Source of the DNA: Paramacrobiotus richtersi
Lineage: Eukaryota; Tardigrada; Eutardigrada; Parachela; Macrobiotidae
Assembly (NCBI GenBank): GCA_034698045.1
Contig: JAQGAU010000814.1
Location: 1-23,620 of the forward strand
Direction of reading: 5' to 3'
DNA: 23,620 nucleotides
The stretch's first letter is position 1, and the number at the start of each line of letters is the position of its first letter. Below, piece by piece: positions 10,578-18,960 of this stretch. The translations under genes and the position numbers were made by a program. Below the pieces are notes generated by a model. It did no database searches. It was given only the letters and a program-made list of their open reading frames with translations, and was not told the DNA's origin.

Positions 10578-10600
10578 CGCTCTGTTTACGAAGTGCGTAT

Positions 10601-11281
10601 ACAGTATTTCGCGATTAAACGCATTGAAACAGCCTTTACGTTTGTATTTGACCTAATGCGCCACCAACTGGACTGTTGTTTTAGGCGAAGATATCCTAAG
10701 CGACAATCAAAAAGTTTTTCCCGGTATATGGTTTGTGTGGATTCTCAAGTGAGGGATTGCAAATAAGGAACCCGTAAAAACTTGAAGGTCATTTCTTATT
10801 TCCACGTCTTCTGCGGTACAAGCAACACACCGATGCCGCTGTATCGCATGTACACTGCACAGTTCATTATTTTAGTTAATTCACTATGCATTTGATAAGG
10901 TACTCCGGTTCGACTTTACAAATAAAGCTAGTATTTTGTGGAAAAACATAGTTCGTTTGTGCAATGGGCGCATAGAGATAACCTGTGTGACCAATGGAGG
11001 AAGCTGTCGACGCATAATGTGGCAAAACACATATCGTAACGTACAAATCCTGAGCAAACGAATGGCTTGATGGCTTGCAAATGTGAGTCATTACAGATCG
11101 ATATCAAGAGCATGAAATGCGCGGGTCTTAATTGACAGTGAGGCGACTGCAGCTTAGTCGGGTTATAATTAAATTTTCAGCCGGCATAACGCAGGCGGTT
11201 GTTAACTAGACACACGGAGCAGGAAACGGCATATGGCACATTCTTGTTGCGGTATAAACTCTGTCTTGACATGTCTCTGTC
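10601..11281. other. No supported gene
   Basis: Unique-looking sequence of moderate GC between the LINE and the kinase pseudogene. Open frames at 10876-11113 on the minus strand are short and unmatched. Nothing further seen. Confidence 0.4.
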
Positions 11282-12310
11282 ATGGGGCATGAGGAAGACG
11301 AGGACATCACCATCTCGAGTGCTACGGAGCAGCTGCCAGTATGAGTTACATTCGGGAATGGCCGAGGCACATTCGGGATCGTGTACAAAGCCAAGGTCAC
11401 CAAGTGCGGTCACGTCTTCACAGGGGACAGTGTGGTGACGGACACGGTGAAGGTGATCCACATGCACGAATAGACTGAGCAATTGAACAACTCGGGAACG
11501 TGGAAGAAACTGACTGACAGATGGCAGAAACTGCTTCGTCTGTGACAGGATCACCTGCATGGTATCATACCAGATGGTCTTATAAAGCAACAGGGCAATG
11601 GCGGGGCCGTCTGCTGAGTTTGTTATGGACTACTACTGCGGTAAGAGATGTCTAGTTTTTAAATTTACTTTTGTCGTAGTTATCGACTAAAAACATTAAT
11701 TTATCGGCGCACCCTTTAACATTTCTTGATGCTTGTGTTTTTTAATCAAATGTCCTGATTCAATTTTCCTAATAGTGTGGAGAATAAACGCGCATGCAGG
11801 AAAAAAGCCGGGTATTTTTCGAAGCGCTAAGAAAAACTCGAAGAGTTTGGTAGGGTGAAAAGAGTGGATAAGCTCGGCCATTTGCGCGTAGACGGGTCCT
11901 CATGCAAATTGATAAGTAGCATACTGATTTCCCTTTCCTTTGTAGACCGCGACCGAGCCGACGGCGTACAGCAACCCCATCAGAACGGCCTTATCCACAG
12001 TGACCCGAAGATACTGGTCAAGCGAGCAACAAACCGGCATCAGACGCTACAGCTTGCCGATCTGGACGACTTGGTTAACATGCGTCACACACCACTCTCA
12101 GGCACTCTGCAGTCCATGTCGCAGGAAATGCTGAAGAAGTACCTGGAAATGGCTGGTGAACCCATGGCTGTCGGGCGCAAAATCTTGCTGTGGCACTACT
12201 CGGCGGCGACTAGCCGCATTCAGTCAGCACACACAGGCATTAAGTGTCTAGTTATTGGAACAGTAAACTCGATGTGTCTAGTTGTTGGCCCCCTTCGTTG
12301 TAACCTTTGA
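11282..12310 (+). pseudogene. Protein kinase pseudogene, intron retained
   Basis: Two exons together hold a decayed eukaryotic protein kinase domain. Exon 1 may start at ATG 11282 (MGHEEDEDIT). It reads FGNGRGTFGIVYKAKV (ATP-binding glycine loop, 11351-11398), then TDTVKVI (beta-3 lysine region), an alpha-C-like segment, and, after a +1 shift, EFVMDYYC (hinge). It ends at 11640 before GTAAGA. Exon 2 starts at 11946 after ctttcctttgtag, and the split codon keeps phase. It reads GLIHSDPKILVK, where HRDLKP would be expected (catalytic loop, Arg to Ser), LQLADLDDL at the DFG position, and GTLQSMSQEML at the APE position. In-frame stops lie at 11342, 11471, 11543 and 11615. Because the intron survives, this is a duplicated or relic gene, not a processed copy. 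The kinase subfamily is not assigned. Confidence 0.8.
11641..11945 (+). other. Intron of the kinase pseudogene
   Basis: Donor GTAAGAGA at 11641 and acceptor ttcctttgtag ending at 11945. The interruption falls just after the hinge and before the alpha-E/catalytic-loop segment. Exon phases agree (one base before, two after). Confidence 0.7.
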
Positions 12311-13500
12311 ATTGTGGCGATGATCGCGATGCCAGCGAATCGGACCGAAGTTTCGTGTTCCGTATACGTAGGTGCATGGAGGTGACGTTACAGTTTCTGT
12401 CACAAAGCATTTATGGGTCGAGTAGCAGTACTGTATGCACTTCACTCATACGAGAGTGACTAGCTTCTTTGTCTGTATTTGCTGGAAGAGACATCGTAAT
12501 ACTGTGGCTTTTCGGAACTTTCGGTACGTTTGGTTTTATAAACACCGCTTTGTTAGTGAAATCACTGGATGGTACAAGCCGTTACTTAATAACTGCACTG
12601 ATTTTTACTTATTTATTCGGCATCAGCCCAATTTTTACTTCTGTTTTAGATAGTCCACTTGTTTTCTCGCTGCTCGACCCGCTGCGAATTTCAGTACATG
12701 AAACATCGGTGGACAGGTTGTCGGTTCTCTGTGGACAATACTGTAGCCGTATAGCTGATAAATAAATGTACAATACATGCCCATTGCCCATGTACAGTGA
12801 TGTACTTGAGTAGCGCCATTCCGTAATCCGTTTATATCTAATTATAATTATGGTACATATCACAGGTAAGACACGTAACAGTACAGCGGGCACAGTAATC
12901 TACTGTATCTTGAAGAAATAAACAGAAACCTTATTGCAATGAGCTGCATTCGACTGCACGCGCAGCCGCCTTCTTCGGCCAGTTGCACATGCAACAAGCA
13001 AATGCCGGCAGCTTGTTGAACGATCTGTTCATAGCAAAGCATGGAAATGTCGTCGACTTTGTTTGCTTCCAGAAATGCACATATCAAGGCTACAGAGCCC
13101 TATTTCGCCAACATGAAACACTTTTGAATAAATTCACAAACGCGTTTGTTTGTGCGAATATGAAGTTTCGTTGTTTTGTAAAGTTGTACAGCAACGTTTA
13201 AGCAACAGCATCGTATGGGAATACCCGGGTCAGGCGAAAACGGATTGGTCAGTTCAGGGAGAAACATTCATGTAGCGCAGCGCAAGCGAATCAGAAGCGA
13301 TGATGAAAGAAACGTTAATCAGAATGCTAACTTTTACATCCCACATGTGTGTGCGAATAGTACATAGCGGTATAATATTCTTGTGTCTAGATCGAGCTGC
13401 ATAAAGATCTAGTGCTCTGCTTCTCTTGCTTTGTATGCTGATCAGCTGGTGTTTACAAGCAAAGGTTACAAACCCCATAAATCTCGTACATATGTTGCAG
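12311..13500. other. No firmly supported gene
   Basis: A plus-strand open frame at 12461-12765 is hydrophobic (FGTFGTFGFINTALL, then two more membrane-like stretches) and ends at a TAA overlapping AATAAA. The minus strand of the same DNA is also open and hydrophilic, so neither can be preferred. A second plus frame (12983-13201) lacks splice support. Confidence 0.35.
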
Positions 13501-13581
13501 GCACGGATTGCCAGATTCGCGCAATATAGTTATTACGATCGATTCCTCCACACCCAACCAAATAGACTAATGCTTTCAAAT
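13501..13581 (+). CDS. Candidate internal exon, 27 codons
   Basis: A clean acceptor (catatgttgcag) ends at 13500 and a strong donor (GTGAGTAT) starts at 13582. The 81 bases between are open in phase 0 at both ends and encode a Tyr/Arg-rich segment (ARIARFAQYSYYDRFLHTQP). No neighbouring exon could be assigned on the plus strand, and the product is unknown. Confidence 0.3.
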
Positions 13582-14029
13582 GTGAGTATGGAATCTATGC
13601 GGTCCTATGATTTTCTTGGCCGCCGGGGATTTTAGATATGCATACTATCGTAAATTATAACTATAACTCGCAATAACAAAAGTACGCGCGCGAGTTTTTC
13701 TATGGATCAGTCATTGCGTTGCGCACGGATACCGGCATTTTTGTGGAAGCATCGTAGTGCATCGGCAATTTAATTTTCTTCCCTTAATGCTGGTTGTTAT
13801 CAGTCAGCAAGATTGTGCCTCTCAATGTGTTCCTTTTTTTCAGAAAATTTTTTTACGCTGTTCGAGAGACATGAATAGCGCACGATAACGGATAACAAAC
13901 GGAAAACATCGAACAGGAAAATATAAAAAAATTATTCTGAAAATGACCGGCAAAGTTCCCTACGCGCCTATTGTTATTTGCCAATTTGCAGACATGCTGA
14001 GAAATATTTTTCAAAAAATGTCTGATGAC
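13582..14029. other. No supported gene; possibly degraded LINE body
   Basis: AT-rich with poly-A and poly-T runs. It lies just upstream of the plus-strand LINE 3' end at 14030-14075 and may be its eroded 3' UTR, but no coding match is visible. Confidence 0.35.
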
Positions 14030-14075
14030 TTCCAGAGCTAGCTGCTCTGGCTAATAAATTGTGATTATTATTATC
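14030..14075 (+). mobile_element. LINE 3' terminus relic (hairpin + AATAAA + ATT tail)
   Basis: The hairpin CCAGAGC/GCTCTGG (14032-14050) is followed by AATAAA (14053-14058) and an ATTATTATT tail. The order matches the 3' ends of the minus-strand LINE at 9576 and the relic at 18885. Confidence 0.55.
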
Positions 14076-14248
14076 GGTATATGTATACCATCTCCTGCGT
14101 AAATGGATTTTGCTGTTAAAATTATTAAAATTATGATTTTACCATTACTCATGTTATTAAGTATTATTGTTAGTATTGCTGTTATTCGTACACATTTAAC
14201 TTCTATTTATTTTGCTTCTGTAATGTTTATTACAATTGTTTTGCTATT

Positions 14249-14521
14249 ATGATGTGCACTGACAATGAGCCGAACTATGGCCGATCGCGAGCTACAAGAG
14301 TATGCATGGTGATCGGTGCGCGGGGATCGGCGGCAGTTTCCCTGATTAAGGAAATAGCAAAGCGCTTAAAGGAGAACACGGGCGAACTGCAATCCCACGA
14401 ATACCTAAGGCAGCGACTATCTCTTGAAATCCAGCGTGGAAATGCCGATGCGGCATCTGTCCTGGGTACCGTGGACGTTGGAGAACGCTTAGATGAGAAT
14501 CATGAGATTTACTTGTTGTAA
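14249..14521 (+). pseudogene. C-terminal fragment of a retroelement ORF
   Basis: A 90-codon frame containing SLIKEIAKRLKENTGE and LRQRLSLEIQRGNADAASVLG. From memory, the block around RLSL.IQRGNA..VLGT recurs near the C-terminus of RT-bearing polyproteins of an invertebrate LINE-like family; I could not check this by search. No RT catalytic motifs are present, and the sequence upstream of 14240 turns AT-rich at once, as in a 5'-truncated insertion. A perfect hairpin follows 7 bases after the stop. It could instead be a small host gene. Confidence 0.45.
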
Positions 14522-14527
14522 TGTTTA

Positions 14528-14554
14528 GGACGGTGGCATTTAATGCCACCGTCC
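14528..14554. repeat. Perfect 13-bp-stem hairpin after retroelement ORF
   Basis: GGACGGTGGCATT, one base (T), then its exact reverse complement. It lies 7 bases past the stop at 14519-14521. Its one-base centre resembles the hairpins in the LINE 3' ends at 9624-9636 and 18910-18924. Confidence 0.9.
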
Positions 14555-14815
14555 CTACCTGTTCGTATGCACAAATGTATCGAATTGCTAATAAAAAATT
14601 TAACAAGGTATATAAAAAAAAGAGTATGCAAAGTACGTAAACAACATGAAGTATAGCATGATGATCGTAGTGCAGTGGCTGAAGGCATGTACTTCGCACT
14701 TACGGCGTATCTCTTTAATGTATCAAGTACTAGAAAAAAAATTATACATTTGAAAACACTGTACGTGCTCTTGAAAATCATCAGCTGCAATAATGGCACA
14801 GGATTAATTGCGGCT

Positions 14816-15090
14816 TTTTTGTCCGTCCCGTCGGTCACGGTACTGGAAGTATTGCGTAATAACACAGTAGTATAGGGCGCGTCCTCTATGTTCGAGAAAA
14901 CTGTATATTTTGTCCGTCCCGTCGGTCACGGTACCGGAAGTATTGCGCAATAACACAGTAGTATAGGGCACGTCCTCTATATTCGGGAAAACTGTATATT
15001 TTGTCCGCCCCGTCGGTCACGATACCGGAAGTATTGCGTAACAGAACAGTAGTATATGGCGCACCCTCTACATTCAACCGAACCTGTACT
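14816..15090. repeat. 91-bp tandem repeat, three copies
   Basis: GTCCGTCCCGTCGGTCACG recurs at 14821 and 14912, and in a slightly changed form at 15003 (period 91). Copies 1 and 2 are over 90% identical and copy 3 is more diverged. The unit length is not a multiple of three, so the minus-strand open frame crossing it changes sense in each copy. A minus-strand frame continues right of the array to about 15215. Confidence 0.9.
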
Positions 15091-15772
15091 TTATCTGTCA
15101 AAGGTAGCCGGATAATGCTTGAGCAAAACTCGGCGACCACAAGGGGTCTGGTTACCGGAGCGCTTGGTTGTGTCCGAAAACCGGTATAAACGCTTAGAGC
15201 GACACCCACGGGCAATCTACCACTTTACCGGTCTGGTTGAGTCCGATAAATATTATACGGGACCCCGTTTTGCCAGTAGGTGCGTTCTTGTATCACAGCT
15301 GCATAGTGGCCACTGGATACACAAGAGCGAGAAGTGTTCGAGGACCCAATTTTTTTATCGCTGGCATAGGCCATTACCATACACAAAGGCCAAGCAATAA
15401 CCTGCGATAAAACAGGTGTGCATACTGGGAAAAATAATGTGCCTCTGGACTGACCCACGATGGTCTTTCCCTAAGATCAACTTGGAGAGGGCTAGACACT
15501 GAGCCACCCTTCCCTTTTGTGGTCCTCCACGCGATCACAAAAAAACCATCGTACAGAGAAAGTCAAAACTGGTGAGAGTCTTTTGACTTTAATAGCTTTG
15601 AGCGGCAAATTGAGCCTTTTACTGTTCAAAGTCACAAAGGTCAGCAATACGGGAGGGATATACAACAGCGTAATGTATTTTCCACTGCCATGCAGCACAA
15701 AAACTCCTGACCCTTGTCAAAATATCAAGACTTTATCGTCTGCCGACGGCCGTTAAAAATTATTTATCCTAA
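15091..15772. other. No firmly supported gene
   Basis: Moderate GC with open frames on both strands. The minus-strand frame entering the 91-bp array (15215 downward) has alternating polar and hydrophobic residues (LPLTDKVQVRLNVEGAPY) suggestive of beta strands, but no family match or splice support. A plus-strand GTGAGAGT donor at 15572 is unpaired. Confidence 0.35.
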
Positions 15773-15911
15773 CTGTGAAGGTTTTTTGCTCGCTTCGGTC
15801 CACCAGTGCCCGCAAACAGCGAGTGCACTTACCTAAAACCACAAGTGCCCATATACCACGAGAATCTGAAATACGGTTCACATATACGCAGGTGATCATC
15901 ATCCATCAGAA
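15773..15911 (-). CDS. Candidate minus-strand exon plus 60-bp intron
   Basis: The exon 15911-15833 follows ctgatatcttacccacag and encodes LMDDDHLRICEPYFRF, then SWYMGTCGF, ending before a consensus GTAAGTGC donor at 15832. The frame also stays open upstream for about 20 codons (LGIDNLADILPT), so an earlier acceptor is possible. A 60-bp intron would end with ccttcacag at 15773, and the next exon would close the frame immediately (AG+T, then TAG), making this a C-terminus. Product unknown. Both strong splice sites and the protein-like composition support it. Confidence 0.38.
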
Positions 15912-15956
15912 CTGTGGGTAAGATATCAGCTAGGTTATCAATGCCTAAAATTCCTC

Positions 15957-16489
15957 CAGATATCCGGTTCAAGTAGTTTTTTTAGGCTAGTGATATCTAA
16001 TATTAGAATTGGAATGTTGTCCAATTCTCATTACCTTATCGTATTTTACCAATGATAAATGTTCAGTTACTATCGTACGTTTCATAATGAGGCGTACGAA
16101 ACTAAAACTTTTTTAAATGATAAATATTAATTTTTACATTAAGCGTAACTAGCTCTCGCTTCTGTAAAAGTTATTAAATATCTTCTTCGAACAAAACAGC
16201 AACGTTCAAATTCAGTAAATGAACGTGTTACTTTCGTGCAGAAGTACTAATTCAGAGAACATCGCTGTTGCTCTTGCTGGAGCTCCTCGACACAAGACCT
16301 TTCGCCGCTCTCTCGCCGTCAAGACATTGTTTTCCATAGCGAGAGCATCATTTTAGGTCGCTGACTCGTTGCCAGCGGGAAACAAAAAGACTTTGCGGAA
16401 TGCGGAATAATTTTCCTTGTTGCAAGGCACATTGGCGGTCATGTTGCACCTTTCTTGCAGATCTCCACAAACTCCTCCCATAACCAGAA
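15957..16489. other. No supported gene
   Basis: AT-rich to 16250, then a short GC-richer part (16260-16330) leading into the first tRNA-like repeat. Nothing coding can be supported. Confidence 0.4.
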
Positions 16490-16971
16490 TTTAAAGAAAA
16501 CGATCCGCATTTAAAGAATAACACTTGCGGTGGAACTCGCATTGTTTTTTAAGACATATCGGGTCACGAGAGTCACAAAAAATACAAAAAAGTAGACTAA
16601 GTCGGAATCGAACCGGAGGCTTTGCCGCTTTGTGTGACCAGCACTGACACTCGACCACCATGATGTTCATGGAACTCTACGCAAAATATTCTGCCTAACG
16701 AGATGATACCGTGTAACCAGTTTCAATGTGCGCACGCTTACATTCGCGCAATGCAGTAATGCCTGGAAATACAGAAAAAGAAACAACGGGAAATATCATA
16801 AACTTAAATAAACATAATAGGGAGCAACTGCGGGAGAAACGGAACAGGAAAGTGTGAGAAGGTTATAACCGATAAGTAACTGACTACGAAAACTCTGCCG
16901 AAACCAGTTCAACCAAATTCTAACGAATTTACAGTATTATCTAAAATTTATATAGATTTTTAGTAATAAAT
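16490..16971 (-). repeat. Dispersed repeat copy A with tRNA-like Pol III boxes
   Basis: Aligns with the repeat at about 17520-17921 at offsets near 950-960, and its first ~55 bp aligns with 17040-17092. On the minus strand it carries a B box (GGTTCGATTCC, 16614-16604), an A-box-like GTGGTCGAGTGTC about 50 bp upstream, and a T-run terminator (TTTTTT, near 16590). The cloverleaf does not pair properly, so this is not a working tRNA. It is a tRNA-derived SINE or a decayed duplicated tRNA locus. Confidence 0.7.
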
Positions 16972-17039
16972 CTCATCTTCATCCAAATAAAAATTCTCTA
17001 ACCGTACAGCATCAGCAATTCTCCTTACGTTGAGTTTAA

Positions 17040-17921
17040 CCAGAACGATCCGCGTTTAAAAGAGAAACAGGTGCCATGAAATTCACACTGCCTGTAACGT
17101 TAGAGTGACCGCTTCCCGTGCCCACGGATCTACCAACGGTAGACTACCGTAGACCTTTTGACTGCTTTGTATATGGTGCGAAACTTCCGAACTCTGCTTA
17201 CCGCTCCCGAAACAGCTTTTGTTATGCACTGGATGGCATTCCCTGGATGAAGTTACATGGACAGAAAAGAATCTGTTTTTGTTTACCAAATTTTAAATCA
17301 CACTTGTTTATTATATATGTAGATAAATACAGAATTGAGAACAGCAACAGTTTTTGTTTCAAGACCATCAGATTATGGTTATTTTCACAGTCGCGTTTCT
17401 GCTTCAACCATTATTGTGCACACTGTTTCTTGCTTTCCCGTCTGTTGCCGAAAGGGGGCGATGCACTGTGGCACTGACAGTAACCATGAACGATCAGTTT
17501 AATTGCTTTAAACACATAACGCGTCACGAGAGTTACAAAAAAATTCAAAAAAGGGAGTCAACTGGGATCGAACCGGTGACGCTGCCTCTCAGTCTGACCA
17601 GCACCACCACTGGACCACGATCGCGTTCATGGATTTCCACCCGAATTATTTTCTCTCACGAGTTGGCGCACTCAATTTCAATGTGAGCCCCCTCACCTTT
17701 CTCGCAACAATGTCCGGAAAGGCAGAAACGAAAGAACGGAACCAAGCACAAAGAAAGATAACAGAGGAGAAAATGTGCGAGAAACGGAACAGCAACGTAT
17801 GACACGTGGATGGTCGACAACTAACAGACAGACACACAACTCTGCCAGAACCAATTCGTGGTAATTCTAAGGATTTCACAATTGCACATATACGAAATGT
17901 ACATCGATTTTCAGTAATAAA
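17040..17921 (-). repeat. Dispersed repeat copy B, interrupted, tRNA-like
   Basis: The 17040-17092 part matches 16490-16545; the 17500-17921 part matches 16540-16971. Between them are ~400 bp absent from copy A, an insertion or the junction of two copies. On the minus strand a good A box (TGGTCCAGTGGTGG, 17617-17604) and B box (GGTTCGATCCC, 17575-17565) lie 52 bp apart, with TTTTTT about 15 bp downstream. The acceptor stem does not pair and the T stem has one mismatch. Homology extends on both sides of the tRNA-like part, unlike a simple SINE head. Confidence 0.7.
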
Positions 17922-18420
17922 ATAACGGCACTGACCAGACGGTGCATTGCTAATTGACCCCCTAGTGTTCGCTTGCATGCTTATCACGTAACTATCTGTG
18001 GATGTTTTCTTTAGTTCCGGGAATTCTACACGAAGGTGAGACAACAGTAAACACATAACTGCGTCAGCAGTCTTATAGTTGTGCAAAACTTATATAGTAG
18101 GTACGATATATGTACTGGAATAATCTGAACGTTTTCGCTTCTGTTTGTTCTCGCTTGGATTATCTGCGTATCGATTGCTCCCGTCCCGTCAGATGCTTCT
18201 GCTGACGCACAGAGCCCGACGACGAGTTAAATGGAGGCGCGGATTTGGGCGGTGGGGAGGGTCGTCAGCGAGAAAGTTGGGTTGAGGACGTGACCTTTGA
18301 GGCAGCCTGAGTTTGAAGTATCATTCCCGTGAACCGAGAGGAATTGCTCATTATTGCTGTTCGTGCACGCGACGCAGCATAGCTACTGTATCTCTACGAA
18401 GATGAACTTCATGTCGGGCG
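17922..18420. other. No firmly supported gene
   Basis: A GC-richer patch at 18180-18300 has open frames on the minus strand without splice support. This is the 3' flank of the minus-strand exon ending at 18421. Confidence 0.35.
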
Positions 18421-18711
18421 CTATCTATTTTCACTATTCCACGCAATGCCCAGACGACCAGCCCATGGGCCGCAGTACTGCGCAATAATCGATGGTCCGG
18501 CGATAGCATTGTCAGTACGATAATTGACGTTAAGGGTGCCGTATAGGACAGTGCACAACTCGATAAAGAGGTTGCGCACCGCGACGTCCACAGCCAACTG
18601 TGCGCGCCCGATTCTAGCGAAGGGAGCCAGACAGCAGGCAAGAAGTTTCTTCGAAACGGGCAGCCGAACATCAGAAAAATCACAATCCAGAAAGAAGGAC
18701 AGGAAGTCTTC
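18421..18711 (-). CDS. Candidate terminal exon, 96 codons
   Basis: An acceptor (AG at 18713-18712, preceded by gactttttcatttg) opens a frame EDFLSFFLDCDFSDVRLPVS, with LACCLAPFARIGRAQLAVDV, NLFIELCTVLYGTLNV and AIAGPSIIAQYCGPWAG, to TAG at 18423-18421. The composition is balanced and the helical periodicity is protein-like. A second minus frame across the same DNA is longer, but it is Ser/Leu/Trp-rich as shadow frames often are. No family is recognised. A LINE 3' relic lies in the upstream intron or flank (18885-18960), so any partner exon is beyond it. No start codon is seen. Confidence 0.38.
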   Translation of the reverse strand, partial: EDFLSFFLDCDFSDVRLPVSKKLLACCLAPFARIGRAQLAVDVAVRNLFIELCTVLYGTLNVNYRTDNAIAGPSIIAQYCGPWAGRLGIAWNSENR

Positions 18712-18884
18712 CTAAGTGTCCGTTTACAAATGAAAAAGTCTCTGTATGGTGCATTTTTTAAAGGCTAAAATTCCAGAATATCCTAAAAGCTATTGCATCC
18801 CTTCATTCTGGGTGGACTCGCACTATTTTCTGTGAACCATTAAATTTCAACTTGCAAATTTCAAATTCCTAGAGAATTAGTAAA

Positions 18885-18960
18885 TGAATTTTGATTTATT
18901 GTCCTATGCGACGGAGACTCCGTCACCGAGTAGTAAAACGGAGTAGTTTAATGTACAGCG
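18885..18960 (-). mobile_element. LINE 3' terminus relic
   Basis: On the minus strand the hairpin GACGGAG-A-CTCCGTC (18924-18910) is followed by AGGACAATAAA (18905-18895). The 11-base string TTTATTGTCCT (plus strand) is identical to 9605-9615 in the LINE above. No coding part is recognisable to its right. Confidence 0.55.

Larger units (their letters stand above)
9576..10600 (-). mobile_element. 5'-truncated non-LTR retrotransposon (LINE)
   Basis: Read on the minus strand, this is the 3' part of a LINE ORF2 with frameshifts, then a 3' UTR and an (ATT)n tail. From 10577 down, one frame gives the reverse-transcriptase thumb signature VVKYLGLVLDLTLT (about 10455-10415). A second frame gives SLVFPLIEYCSSVVHPVY and LEPCQHRFLKSI (about 10330-10220), the conserved block after the RT domain. 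The last frame gives the usual ORF2 C-terminal block ISLWNELVLPGEAYDSFGRF (near 9920-9860) and stops at 9779-9781. The 3' UTR has a GGGACA-T-TGTCCC hairpin (9636-9624) and AATAAA (9610-9605). The 5' end fades near 10600, typical 5' truncation. Clade is uncertain (CR1/L2/Jockey-like). The element is dead. Confidence 0.85.

Noticed and set aside
12461..12765. Plus-strand hydrophobic frame resembling a multi-pass membrane protein
   Set aside because: Both strands are open with reasonable composition, there is no acceptor or start codon with context, and no family signature. Kept only as a note.
17118..17477. Plus-strand 119-codon frame between the two tRNA-like repeats
   Set aside because: No splice support, no motif, and it lies in an insertion within a repeat.
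17555..17640. Functional tRNA gene on the minus strand
   Set aside because: A and B boxes and a T-run are present, but the acceptor stem does not pair, the anticodon stem is poor and the T stem has a mismatch.
18351..18683. Minus-strand 110-codon frame starting IFLMFGCPF
   Set aside because: Ser/Leu/Trp-rich composition typical of a shifted frame. The alternative frame starting at 18711 has better composition and an acceptor.
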